This document shows positions 18,463 to 27,405 of a stretch of 64,000 nt of DNA, piece by piece. This stretch comes from an uncultured Alphaproteobacteria bacterium. GTDB lineage: Bacteria > Pseudomonadota > Alphaproteobacteria > SP197. The position numbers and the translations under genes were made by a program. Every line of letters starts with the position of its first letter. The stretch's first letter is position 1. The stretch is taken from assembly GCA_943787175.1 (NCBI GenBank), contig CALSLK010000006.1, forward strand, positions 1 to 64,000, in the 5' to 3' direction. The notes below the pieces were generated by a model, which was given only the letters and a program-made list of their open reading frames with translations, was not told where the DNA came from and did not search any database.

Positions 18463-19800
18463 ATGCCCATGAAGCTGAGCCGTCGTGGTTTTCTTTCTAC
18501 AGCATCCGCCACGCTGGCGGCACCTGCAGTTGTTCGCGCAGCGACCGGCGATGTCGATGTCGTGGTTGTGGGCGCCAGGTCGGCCGGCCTTGCTGCGGCC
18601 CATACGCTGATCAACGCGGGATACAGCGTAATGATTCTGGAAGCTGCCGCGCGCATCGGCGGGCGGGCGCATACCGATTCGACCACCTTCGGCATGCCCT
18701 TCGACCGTGGCTGCTCCTGGATTCACTCGTCCGACGTAAATCCCTATACCCCTTACGCACGCGAGTACGGTTTCACGCTTGAGAGCCATGACGGCGCCAA
18801 GGAAGCAATGTTTGTCGGCCATCGTGAACCCACCAGTTCGGAGTGGTCGGCCTATGATCGTGGTTGGCGACGGACGCGCGAGGGCCTGTCCGATGCAGGC
18901 GAAGAAGGACTGGATGTTCCGGCATCCGAAGTCGTGCCCAACGGGATTCCCTGGAGCGGGGTAAGCCAGACCTGGACCGGACCGATGAGCATGGGCATGG
19001 ACTTTGCTGATCTCTCCCCGGTTGACTGGTGGTCGCTTTCAACAACAAAACCGAACCTTGAGGTCAAGGAAGGTTTCGGCACCGTCGTGGCGCGGTTCGG
19101 CGCGGACCTGCCCGTCACGCTGAATGCACCGGTCACAGAAATTGACGACACGGGGCCTTCGGTACGCGTTGAGAGTGCGGCCGGCACAGTAAGTACCAAA
19201 GCGGTAATCGTGACGGTTTCAACCGGCGTTCTGGCCGCCGAATCCATCCGTTTCACTCCGGGCCTGCCCGACACGACGCTGGGCGCCATCGAGAACATGC
19301 CCATGGGTCTGCTGGCCAAGGTGCCACTGCTGTTCGACGGCTACCATTTCGGCCTCAAGCCCAACGAGTGGCTGGCCTAAAAGGTGCCGGAGGAAGTGCC
19401 GGCCCAGGCCTGCTACTTTCTGACCTGGCCGTTCAACACCGACATGATGATCGGCCTGGTCGGTGGCAAGTTTGGTTGGGAACTCTCTGCTGCAGGACCT
19501 GATGCCGCTGTTGATTTCGCGCTGGGCGAACTGCGCAAGATCTTTGGTGAGAAAGTCGACCAGCATTTCGTCAAGGGCGACTTCACCAACTGGGCATACG
19601 ACCCCCTGGTCCGCGGCTCCTATGCGTCCGAACGTCCTGGCTTCCACGGCGCCCGCGCCGCACTGGCCGAGCCCCTGGATGGTCGCGTTTATCTGGCCGG
19701 CGAAGCATTGGCAGGCAAGTACTCGGTGACCTGCGGTGGCGCTTACCTGTCTGGAGAAAGGGTCGCCGGCGATGTGATGGCGGCACTTGGCACAGGCTAA
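18463..19800 (+). pseudogene. Flavin monoamine oxidase (Tat-exported) with in-frame TAA
   Basis: The protein begins with a twin-arginine signal (KLSRRGFLSTASATLAAP) and an FAD-dependent amine oxidase domain. The dinucleotide motif reads VVVVGARSAGLAAA, so the second Gly of GxGxxG is Arg. The arginine-containing IGGRAHT motif is intact. TAA at 19378-19380 interrupts the frame after NEWLA; the same frame goes on with KVPEEVPAQACYFLTWPFNT and the C-terminal FAD motif VYLAGEALAGKYSVTCGGAY. The total is about 445 codons. The two lesions together suggest a decayed gene, or two base errors. Its stop overlaps the convergent glycosyltransferase stop. Confidence 0.78.
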
Positions 19801-21041
19801 GCCGCAGCAGCAGCCCGGCTGGCCAGGATCAACTCGAAGGCCTGATCGATGGAACATTCCGCGCGCCAACGTTTTGCCGCCACGCGGGCATCAGCAGTCA
19901 GGGTGTCGGCCTGGTCAAGCGCCGCCAGAATGGCATTGCACAGCGCATCAGGGCGATGGTCTCTGAAGACCGTTCCGGCAACGCGCCCGCCCTCGACCAT
20001 ATCGGCCATCCAGGTATCGGCGGGCACCACGACAGGCCGACCCCAGGCCGCAGCTTCGACCAGCGGACCCGACAGACGTGCGCGATAACGCTGGGGGTCA
20101 TAGGGCAGAACGATAATGCGACAGGCCCCGATCGCCATCAGGAACGCGTCGTGGCTCATTTCCCCGGTAAACAGGTTGACCTTTCCTTGTCCTTGCGTGC
20201 CTGCAAGCTTGCTGTCGAAGGAGCCCTCGGCCTCCTTGTCACTGACATGGAAGGCAATTTGAAGGCCTTGACGGCGCGCCATGAGGGTCTTGATGCCCTC
20301 GATTGCGATGTTGGCCCCTTTCTCCGGACGCATCTGGCCCAGGAGACCCAGATCGAAGCCGCGTCCACGCAATTCGGGCCGGGCTTCTTCTCCCTTCTCA
20401 GCAAACCAGCGCTCCTGAAAGTCATAGCTGTAGAGCGGTGGTGAAACCGAGACGTCCATCTGCAGAGCAGAGCGCAGAATTCCGGCAAGCGGCGCATTGG
20501 TCGCCAACACCAGAAGGCCGCGCGTTGCCAGACCAAGCAGCCGGTTTGCTGCTTCGCGCATGGGTCCCGGGTTTCCCGTGATGCGTTGGCGTGTGGGGTC
20601 GACCTGCCATTCCTCTTCCGGTCGATGCAGAAGGACCACGACAAAGGGCCGCCTGTCGGCCGGAATCTTTTCAAACCAGCGCACCAGGCCACCCAGTTCA
20701 GGCACCCGCGCATAGGGAACAACGACCACGTCTTCAGACGTCGTCTTGTCACCGAACGCACGCATGCAGACATCGGAGAAAACTGTCTCGAGCATCGCCT
20801 GGGGGCGCCCGCGGGTGCCCTTGTCGTCGATATAGAACGATGCGTCCGGCCCCGCAGGGAACGCTGCGACAGCGCCGGTTTCCTTCAACACGTCCTGCGG
20901 CACCTGACGGTGAGCCAGGATGTGGAGGGGAAGATCACGAGCCTTGCACAGGCTTCGCCAGGCGAGCGACTCATTATAGAAATGGGTCGCGCGGGACTTC
21001 AGCCCATTTTGTAGGACAAGGACACGCAAGGCAGGCTCCAC
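19797..21041 (-). CDS. Glycosyltransferase, GT4-like GT-B fold
   Basis: The 414-aa protein has a GT-B layout: an N-terminal acceptor half and a C-terminal nucleotide-sugar half with GLLGQMRPEKGANIAIEGI, FTGEMSHDAFLMAIGACRII and YRARLSGPLVEAAAWGRPVV. These resemble the E-x7-E and donor-binding regions of GT4. No substrate can be read. The start is GTG at 21041, with TTG a few codons later as an alternative. It is isolated from the main glycan locus, sitting between the amine oxidase and the sulfite reductase unit. Confidence 0.7.
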   Translation of the reverse strand: MEPALRVLVLQNGLKSRATHFYNESLAWRSLCKARDLPLHILAHRQVPQDVLKETGAVAAFPAGPDASFYIDDKGTRGRPQAMLETVFSDVCMRAFGDKTTSEDVVVVPYARVPELGGLVRWFEKIPADRRPFVVVLLHRPEEEWQVDPTRQRITGNPGPMREAANRLLGLATRGLLVLATNAPLAGILRSALQMDVSVSPPLYSYDFQERWFAEKGEEARPELRGRGFDLGLLGQMRPEKGANIAIEGIKTLMARRQGLQIAFHVSDKEAEGSFDSKLAGTQGQGKVNLFTGEMSHDAFLMAIGACRIIVLPYDPQRYRARLSGPLVEAAAWGRPVVVPADTWMADMVEGGRVAGTVFRDHRPDALCNAILAALDQADTLTADARVAAKRWRAECSIDQAFELILASRAAAAA

Positions 21042-21097
21042 GCCGGGGTAGCAGCGTGTTGGAGCCTTGCGCTGATGATGTCAACCAGAGCTGCGTT

Positions 21098-21598
21098 TCA
21101 CGATGCGGTGCAGGAATCCTGTCGTTGCGCCATGGCCGTTGCCCGGCGGTCGGCGGCCGACTGATAGGCAACGCTGATCTCGGTCGTGGCGCGCAACCAA
21201 TCCTCGAGTGCAGTACCGTCGGCGACCTCAAAGGCGTCAAAGCCGCAACGTTGCATGAAGAGGAACTGATCGCGCAGAACGTTGCCGACAGCGCGCAGTT
21301 CTCCTGTGTAACCAAAGCGCTCGCGCAGTTTGCGCGCATGGGAATAGGCGCGACCATCGGTGAACCTGGGAAACTCCAGGCAGATCAGGGAAAAGCGGCC
21401 GAGATCATCCGATATCTGTTCCGGCGTTTCATGGCTGGTGAGGACGATGCCCAGAGGGCCGTTGCGGCTGGACAGAACATCGCGCTCGTTAAGCCAGCGT
21501 TCCAGCGAAATGACCACCGGTCCGTCGATCATCGCAGCGTCATCATCCAGACGGGTCCAGGTGTCTGCGACCAGGGCGTCATCCTTAACGAGCGGCAT
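21098..21598 (-). CDS. DUF934 protein of the sulfite reductase operon
   Basis: This is a DUF934-type protein of 166 aa, starting MPLVKDDALVADTWTRLDDD. The core carries PLGIVLTSHETPEQISDDL and FPRFTDGRAYSHARKLRERF, the hallmark of the family. DUF934 genes regularly sit next to sulfite reductase in alpha- and betaproteobacteria and are implicated in assimilatory sulfate reduction; the biochemical role is not established. The ATG at 21598 lies 14 bp inside the end of cysI. Confidence 0.85.
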   Translation of the reverse strand: MPLVKDDALVADTWTRLDDDAAMIDGPVVISLERWLNERDVLSSRNGPLGIVLTSHETPEQISDDLGRFSLICLEFPRFTDGRAYSHARKLRERFGYTGELRAVGNVLRDQFLFMQRCGFDAFEVADGTALEDWLRATTEISVAYQSAADRRATAMAQRQDSCTAS

Positions 21599-23243
21599 AG
21601 AGCTTCTCCTTGAACGGGGCCAGGCCCACACGGCGATAGGTTTCAAGGAACCGCTCACCGTCCTGACGCTGATCGAGATAGACCGCAACGACGGTGTCAA
21701 CGGCATCCGTAACCTTGTCGCCGGAAAAGGCGGGGCCGACGATATCACCCAGCGCGGCAGTCTCTGTGGCGTCGCCGCCCAGGGTGATCTGGTAGTGTTC
21801 GACGCCCTTCTTGTCGACGCCCAGAATGCCGATATGACCGACGTGATGATGGCCGCAGGCATTGATGCAGCCTGAAATTTTCACCTTGAGCTCGCCAATA
21901 TCATGCTGGCGATCGAGGTCGGCAAACCTCTCGCTGATCTCCTGGGCAATCGGGATTGAGCGCGCATTGGCAAGGTTGCAGTAATCGAGCCCCGGGCAGG
22001 CGATGATGTCGGTCACGAGCCCGACATTGGGCGTGGCCAGTCCCGCCTCTTTCAAACCCTGCCACACGGCATAGAGGTCTTCCTTGGCAACGTCGGGCAG
22101 GACCAGGTTCTGTTCATGGGTGACGCGGATTTCGCTGAAGCTGAAGGTCTCTGCGAGATCGGCTACAGCTTCCATCTCCGCGGCGCTGGCGTCTCCCGGG
22201 ATGCCGCCGATGGGCTTGAGCGAAATGGTGACGATGGCATAGCCCGTCTGCTTGTGCGCCGACACCGATGCGGCATGCCATTGGGCAAAGGCACTGTCGG
22301 TGGCCAGCGCCAGATCGAGCGTGGGTGCGGCCTTACCAAGATCACGATAAGCAGGTGGCTGGAAATAGGCGCGGATGCGGGCTAGTTCACCGCCGGGCAG
22401 GACCTGGGGTGTTTCCCGGGTCATGGCGGCAAACTCTTCCTCGACCAGACGGGTGAATTCATCCACGCCGGTCTCGTGCACCAGAATTTTAATGCGTGCC
22501 TTGTAGAGGTTGTCGCGCCGGCCAAGCTGGTTGTAGACGCGCAGAACCGAGTCCAGATAGGTCAGCAGATCGGGCACGGGAAGGAACCCACGCACGACAT
22601 GGCCGATCATGGGCGTGCGCCCCTGACCTCCGCCAACAATGACTTCGAAACCGGGTTCATCGGCCTCGTTGCGGATCATGCGCAGGCCGATATCGTGCAC
22701 CTTCACGGCGGCACGATCGTTGGGTGCGCCGGTAATGGCGATCTTGAACTTGCGCGGCAGGAACGAGAATTCGGGATGCAGCGTGGACCACTGGCGGATG
22801 ATCTCGGCATAAACGCGGGGATCATCGATCTCGTCAGCGGCAACACCGGCAAACTGATCGGCCGTGACGTTACGGATGCAGTTGCCGCTGGTCTGGATGG
22901 CGTGCATCTCGACCTCAGCCAGCTCTTCGAGCAGGTCGGGCACCTCTTCCAGTTTTGGCCAGTTGTACTGGATGTTCTGGCGCGTGGTGAAATGGCCATA
23001 GCCCTTGTCATAGACCCGTGCGACATGAGCAAGGCGACGCATCTGGTGGGCCGATAACACGCCGTAGGGCACAGCGACCCGCAGCATGTAGGCGTGGAGC
23101 TGCAGGTAGAGGCCGTTCATGAGACGCAGTGGCTTGAACTCGTCTTCGGTCAGTTCACCGGCGACGCGACGGCGCACCTGATCACGGAACTGCGTGACCC
23201 GTTCGGCAACCAGCGTGTGATCGAATTCATCATAGCGGTACAT
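21585..23243 (-). CDS. cysI: Assimilatory sulfite/nitrite reductase hemoprotein
   Basis: This siroheme/4Fe-4S enzyme reduces sulfite to sulfide in cysteine synthesis. The 552-aa protein has the duplicated ferredoxin-like/hemoprotein arrangement: an N-terminal half with TRQNIQYNWPKLEEVPDLLE and TSGNCIRNVTADQFAG, and a C-terminal half with the cluster ligands C-x5-C (CPGLDYC) and C-x3-C (CINAC) plus HHHVGHIG. It overlaps DUF2849 at the 5' end and DUF934 at the 3' end, which implies one translationally coupled operon. A nitrite reductase role cannot be ruled out, but the neighbours favour sulfite. Confidence 0.93.
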   Translation of the reverse strand: MYRYDEFDHTLVAERVTQFRDQVRRRVAGELTEDEFKPLRLMNGLYLQLHAYMLRVAVPYGVLSAHQMRRLAHVARVYDKGYGHFTTRQNIQYNWPKLEEVPDLLEELAEVEMHAIQTSGNCIRNVTADQFAGVAADEIDDPRVYAEIIRQWSTLHPEFSFLPRKFKIAITGAPNDRAAVKVHDIGLRMIRNEADEPGFEVIVGGGQGRTPMIGHVVRGFLPVPDLLTYLDSVLRVYNQLGRRDNLYKARIKILVHETGVDEFTRLVEEEFAAMTRETPQVLPGGELARIRAYFQPPAYRDLGKAAPTLDLALATDSAFAQWHAASVSAHKQTGYAIVTISLKPIGGIPGDASAAEMEAVADLAETFSFSEIRVTHEQNLVLPDVAKEDLYAVWQGLKEAGLATPNVGLVTDIIACPGLDYCNLANARSIPIAQEISERFADLDRQHDIGELKVKISGCINACGHHHVGHIGILGVDKKGVEHYQITLGGDATETAALGDIVGPAFSGDKVTDAVDTVVAVYLDQRQDGERFLETYRRVGLAPFKEKLYAAR

Positions 23244-23556
23244 GGCAGGACTCCGTTACGCCGGTTTGCGCAGCCTGTTTGCCCAGGTCCAGGCGAACCG
23301 TGGGACCCGTGGCGCGGATACGTTCCTTGATGTGGCTAGCCAGGCGGCCATCAGGACCATCTTCAACAGCGATGACATAGGGGGTGACGACCAGGCGATC
23401 GACCAAACCGCGTTCGGCCATGGCCATGAGCGGTTCCGTCGCATCGTCCTGCGCAACCAGCGCGGCGTCCAGGCATCCTGTCCAGCGGCCTTCCGGCGCC
23501 AGATAAACGACCGCGCCGTCGCCCAGACGGTTTGCGGTCACAACCGATGCAGTCAT
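23230..23556 (-). CDS. DUF2849 protein of the sulfite reductase operon
   Basis: The 108-aa protein starts MTASVVTANRLGDGAVVYLA, a DUF2849-like start, and continues with GRWTGCLDAALVAQDD. I chose the ATG at 23556 with GGAGAG just upstream over a longer frame beginning at 23727. Genes of this family precede cysI in alphaproteobacteria, often after cysG, which is absent here. Function is unknown. The C-terminus overlaps the cysI start by 14 bp. Confidence 0.82.
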   Translation of the reverse strand: MTASVVTANRLGDGAVVYLAPEGRWTGCLDAALVAQDDATEPLMAMAERGLVDRLVVTPYVIAVEDGPDGRLASHIKERIRATGPTVRLDLGKQAAQTGVTESCHVPL

Positions 23557-23795
23557 GGTCTCTCCTCCAAACGCACCTGCATAACGCGACTCCCAATGGG
23601 GGATTCGCGATGTCAGGCATTCTCGCTTGGCGGCGGAAACGAGAACTTGGGGCTGTGGAGTGTGGCCTTCAAGGGTTTTCTGCAGGCAAACCACAAAGAT
23701 ACGGCAGCAAAGGCGCATGTAACACAAAGTTTACTCCAGCTTTGTCAGCCCGGACCTAGGTTGAAGACATCGCTGAAGAGGAACTGGCTGTTTTC

Positions 23796-24662
23796 ATGTT
23801 CACGTTGTCGAGTCCACCTGTGCAAAGCGGGCTAATCCCGCTGCTGACAGCCCTGATCCTGGTCGGGTTGATCCGACTGATCGGTGGGCCAGGCCGCGGT
23901 GCAGCCCTGGCCGGACTGGGGCTGGCACTGGCCGTTCTGGCATCCTATTGGGCGACCTTGCGCATCCCCAGTTTCCCGCCCGTGGGCGCGACCAACAAGC
24001 TTTTCTATATCGTTCTGATCGCCACCATCGCGGGCTTTGCAGTCGATCTGATCGCACGCGAAGGCTGGACAGGCCGTGCCGTCGCCATCCTGGCCGGTCC
24101 GCTTGCCGCGTTGTGGATTGGTCTCGAGAAAGGTCTGGATGCTCCATGGCCTGCCGGCATCGCCGTCCTGATCGTGGTCGGGGTGACGGCTGCTGCGGGC
24201 TGGCGCTACCACGCACAGGCCCAGCGCAACAGCGAGATTGGTGCATCCATCCTGGTTCTTTGCCTTGCCATGGCAGCGTGTGCCTTCATGAGCAATGCAG
24301 CATCCAGCGCGCAACTTGCCGGTGGTCTGGCTGCCGCAACCGGCGGCTTTCTGTTGTGGAACTGGCCCAAAGTGCGGTTTCCGTTCAACAACGCGGCCCT
24401 TGCTGCCGCTCTCGCCCTGATCGCAGGACTAGCCGTTCAGCTTGCCCTGTTTGTACCCAAGCTTGAGACCTTTGCGTTGCTGCCTCTGGCGGCGATTCCG
24501 TTTCTGCTTCCGTTGGGTGTGCGTCTGGTTAAAGGCAACGGCCTCATCAAACAGGGCCTGCGCCCTGTCGTCGTGGGCCTGATCTGCGCCCTGCCCGCTG
24601 CGGCTGCCGTTCTCATCGTTTTTCTCACCATGCCCGAAGCAACATCTGCTTCAGGCTACTAA
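23796..24662 (+). CDS. Polytopic membrane protein of unknown function
   Basis: The 288-aa protein is almost entirely hydrophobic, with about eight or nine probable membrane segments and few charged residues. Examples are LIPLLTALILVGLIRLIG and FALLPLAAIPFLLPLGVRLV. I do not recognise a family. It is followed after 25 bp by the YceI gene, so they may be co-transcribed. The 239-bp divergent gap to its left must hold promoters for this gene and the sulfite reductase unit, but no boxes were assigned. Confidence 0.7.
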   Translation: MFTLSSPPVQSGLIPLLTALILVGLIRLIGGPGRGAALAGLGLALAVLASYWATLRIPSFPPVGATNKLFYIVLIATIAGFAVDLIAREGWTGRAVAILAGPLAALWIGLEKGLDAPWPAGIAVLIVVGVTAAAGWRYHAQAQRNSEIGASILVLCLAMAACAFMSNAASSAQLAGGLAAATGGFLLWNWPKVRFPFNNAALAAALALIAGLAVQLALFVPKLETFALLPLAAIPFLLPLGVRLVKGNGLIKQGLRPVVVGLICALPAAAAVLIVFLTMPEATSASGY

Positions 24663-24687
24663 CCATCACCATCCAAGGGAGACTTCC

Positions 24688-25275
24688 ATGACCATCCGCA
24701 CCACACTTCTTGCCACCGGCGCTGCCGCACTGGCGATGGCCGCAACGCCTGCGATTGCCGCCGACTACACCATCGACGACACCCACACGCAGGCCAATTT
24801 TCGGGTCACCCATATGGGCTATTCAACCATGTGGGGCCGATTCAACGAAGAATCGGGCACCGTCAGCTTTGACCCCGCCAATCCTGGCGATGCCTCGGTC
24901 AACATCGTGATCGATGCCGCGAGCATCGACACCAACCATGGCGAACGCGACGATCATCTGCGGTCGCCCGATTTCTTCAACACCGCAGAGTTCCCCGAAA
25001 TCACCTTCAGCAGCACGTCCGTGGAAGTGACCGGCGACAATACCGCCAAGATCACCGGCGATCTGACCATGCTGGGTGTGACCAAATCGGTGACCCTGGA
25101 TGCGGTCTACAACGGCATGGGGAACTATCCCTGGGACGACACCACCGAAGTCGTCGGCTTTGACATCAGTGGTGTCATCGATCGTACCGAGTTCGGCATG
25201 ATATACGGCGTTGGCGGCATCGGCACCGAGATCAAGATCGATTTCGAACTCGAAGCGACCCGCTCGCTGAACTGA
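24688..25275 (+). CDS. YceI-family periplasmic lipid-binding protein
   Basis: A Sec signal (TTLLATGAAALAMAATPAIA) is followed by a YceI lipocalin-like domain. DYTIDDTHTQANFRVTHMGY, SIDTNHGERDDHLRSPDFFN and FPEITFSSTSVEV are hallmark segments. YceI proteins bind polyisoprenoids or related amphiphiles in the periplasm. The length of 195 aa is normal. An AGGGAG ribosome site precedes the ATG. A strong terminator follows at 25301. Confidence 0.92.
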   Translation: MTIRTTLLATGAAALAMAATPAIAADYTIDDTHTQANFRVTHMGYSTMWGRFNEESGTVSFDPANPGDASVNIVIDAASIDTNHGERDDHLRSPDFFNTAEFPEITFSSTSVEVTGDNTAKITGDLTMLGVTKSVTLDAVYNGMGNYPWDDTTEVVGFDISGVIDRTEFGMIYGVGGIGTEIKIDFELEATRSLN

Positions 25276-25300
25276 TCGGCACCAAGCCTGAATACGGAGG

Positions 25301-25336
25301 GGTCGGCGGGCATGAAAACCGCCGGCCTTTTCTTTT
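25301..25336 (+). terminator. Rho-independent terminator after the yceI-like gene
   Basis: A 9-bp GC-rich stem (GGTCGGCGG with CCGCCGGCC, one wobble pair) closes a 9-nt loop and is followed by TTTTCTTTT. It lies 26 bp after the stop at 25275. Confidence 0.85.
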
Positions 25337-25391
25337 GCGCTGCACGCGGGCCCCAGGCCGGTGCATAATCCCCTGAGTTCGGGAGACAGCC

Positions 25392-26288
25392 ATGGCGATA
25401 CCATTCGTTTACGAAGAGACCGTGCGCTACGGCGCGGCGACCGAGGTCTCACCCCTGGTGCGCCGGGTGATGGCCGACAACCCGTCGAACTTCACCTATC
25501 ACGGCACCGGCACCTATATCATCGGACGCGGCGAGGTCGCCGTGATTGATGCGGGGCCTGCCATGCCCCGCCATGTCGACGCAATCCTGGAAGCCACGGC
25601 AGGCGAGACCATCACCCACCAACTGATCACCCACACCCACAGCGACCACAGCCCTGCCGCGCGCCTGCTGAAGGAAGCAACGGGCGCTAAAACCTGGGGC
25701 TTCGGGCCCCACGGGTCAGGTCGTGCGGAGGGTGCCGCCGTGGTCGAGGAAGGCGGTGATCATGACTTCACGCCCGACCACAAGGTGCGCCATGGCGATG
25801 TTGTAAAAGGCGCGGGCTGGACCGCCGAGTGTGTCTTTACGCCGGGCCACACCTCCAACCACATGTGTTATGCGCTGAGGGAAGAAAAGACGCTCTTCAG
25901 CGGCGATCACGTCATGGGCTGGTCAAGCACCGTGGTCTCCCCGCCCGACGGCGACATGGCAGCCTATATGCGCAGTCTGGAACTGCTTCTGGAGCGCGAT
26001 GACGCGCTGTTTCGCCCCACACATGGTCCAGCCATCACCGATCCCAGGACCCACGTTACCGAACTGATCGAGCATCGCAGGAACCGCGAAGCCCAGATCC
26101 TGGCCTGCATCGCCGACGGCGTGGCCACGATCCCTGAAATGGTCGAGGTGATGTACACGACAATCGACCGCGCCCTGCACCCCGCCGCCCGCAGCTCTGT
26201 CTTCGCCCATATCGTCCACATGGTGGAGATGGGGCGGGTTGTGTGTGACGGCGCGCCGGGTGAGCGGAGCCGCTACGCGACTAGTTGA
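25392..26288 (+). CDS. Metallo-beta-lactamase-fold hydrolase (LACTB2-like)
   Basis: The metal-binding motif HTHSDHSPAA is present, along with a second His in FTPGHTSNHMCYAL, the Asp of LFSGDHVMGWSSTV and a C-terminal His in RPTHGPAI. The last 60 residues form a short winged-helix-like tail, as in the LACTB2/RNase Z-like subgroup. The 298-aa enzyme is cytoplasmic (no leader). The substrate is unknown; RNA or thioester hydrolysis are options in the family. Its stop overlaps the convergent glycosyltransferase gene by 8 bp. Confidence 0.88.
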   Translation: MAIPFVYEETVRYGAATEVSPLVRRVMADNPSNFTYHGTGTYIIGRGEVAVIDAGPAMPRHVDAILEATAGETITHQLITHTHSDHSPAARLLKEATGAKTWGFGPHGSGRAEGAAVVEEGGDHDFTPDHKVRHGDVVKGAGWTAECVFTPGHTSNHMCYALREEKTLFSGDHVMGWSSTVVSPPDGDMAAYMRSLELLLERDDALFRPTHGPAITDPRTHVTELIEHRRNREAQILACIADGVATIPEMVEVMYTTIDRALHPAARSSVFAHIVHMVEMGRVVCDGAPGERSRYATS

Positions 26289-27405
26289 GTTTCAGGATCT
26301 CGAGTTGGCGGGCGATGACGCGGGTCTCGTCATAGAGATCGAGCGCGCGTTTGCGGCCGGCGGCACCCATGGCGGTGCGGCGGGCGGGGTCGGCGGCAAG
26401 GGCCGACAGGGCCGATGCCAGAGCATCGGTTTGGTTGACCGGGACCAGTAGGCCGGTTTCTCCATCCACGACTTCTTCACGGCTGCCGCGGATGTTGGTG
26501 GCGACGACGGGCAGGCCCGTCATCATGGCTTCGATGATGGAGCGCGGCATGCCTTCGCGGTGGCTGGGCAGAGTGAAGATATCAGCGGCGCCAAGCAGAT
26601 CCGGGACGTCGTCGCGTTCCCCGAGCCGGTGTACGCGCGCGGATAGGTCGACATCTGCGTCGATGGCCGCAAGCGCAGCATCGACGGAATCGGCGTGGTC
26701 GCTTTCCAGCCTGGCGCCGGCGATCCACAGATGAGCATCGACGTTCTTCATGGTAGCCAAGAGTTCGGGATAACCTTTTTCCGCAACAAGACGCCCGACC
26801 ATCATGATCACGACGGCATTATCGGGGGTCTTGAGATCGTTGCGGATATTGGCACGTTGTTCCGCTGTCGCTGGCCCGAAACGCGTGGCGTCGACGCCAT
26901 TGCCGATGGCTTCGATAACCTCACCGGCAATCAGGCTTTTGCTGCGCGCAAGGTCAGCGTCTTCACGTGACTGGGTCATCAATACGCGGGTGACGCGACC
27001 GGCGAGCCATTCCAGGGCGATGAAGACGTTGCGCCGGAACCAGCCCATGTGTTCGTGGAAGTAGAACCCGTGTGCGGTATAGACGATCAGCGGCACGCCA
27101 GCGCGCCAGGCAGCCAGACGTCCGATCAGGCTGGCGACAGGGGTGTGGACGTGAACGATGTCGAACTGCTCTTCGCGCATCACACGGTTGACAGCACGGG
27201 CAGAGCGAAGCGCGGCAACAGGGTTCATGCTGCGCTCGATCACGACGGGGCGGCAGCGGATGCCGGCGGCGCGCACACGTTCCAGCAGAGGACCTTCCGA
27301 GCAAATCGCCACGACCTCGTGGCCGGCTTCCTGCATGGCGATGCAGAGCGGCAGCAGGAGGCGCGCCATGGTGAAATCGACGGCGCAGAGCTGGCAGATT
27401 TTCAT
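26281..27405 (-). CDS. Glycosyltransferase family 4
   Basis: This is a GT-B enzyme of about 374 aa. The N-terminal half includes FDIVHVHTPVASLIGRLAAW and YTAHGFYFHEHMGW. The donor half includes VGRLVAEKGYPELL and ADIFTLPSHREGMPRSIIEA, the E-x7-E region of GT4. The start MKICQLCAVDF at 27405 overlaps the asnB-like stop by ATGA, making it the last gene of the minus-strand glycan operon. Confidence 0.88.
   Translation of the reverse strand: MKICQLCAVDFTMARLLLPLCIAMQEAGHEVVAICSEGPLLERVRAAGIRCRPVVIERSMNPVAALRSARAVNRVMREEQFDIVHVHTPVASLIGRLAAWRAGVPLIVYTAHGFYFHEHMGWFRRNVFIALEWLAGRVTRVLMTQSREDADLARSKSLIAGEVIEAIGNGVDATRFGPATAEQRANIRNDLKTPDNAVVIMMVGRLVAEKGYPELLATMKNVDAHLWIAGARLESDHADSVDAALAAIDADVDLSARVHRLGERDDVPDLLGAADIFTLPSHREGMPRSIIEAMMTGLPVVATNIRGSREEVVDGETGLLVPVNQTDALASALSALAADPARRTAMGAAGRKRALDLYDETRVIARQLEILKLN

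Noticed and set aside
13005-19384. Stop-codon reassignment (TAA read as Tyr)
   Set aside because: TAA ends other genes cleanly here (for example 11275-11277 and 19798-19800), so recoding is not supported.
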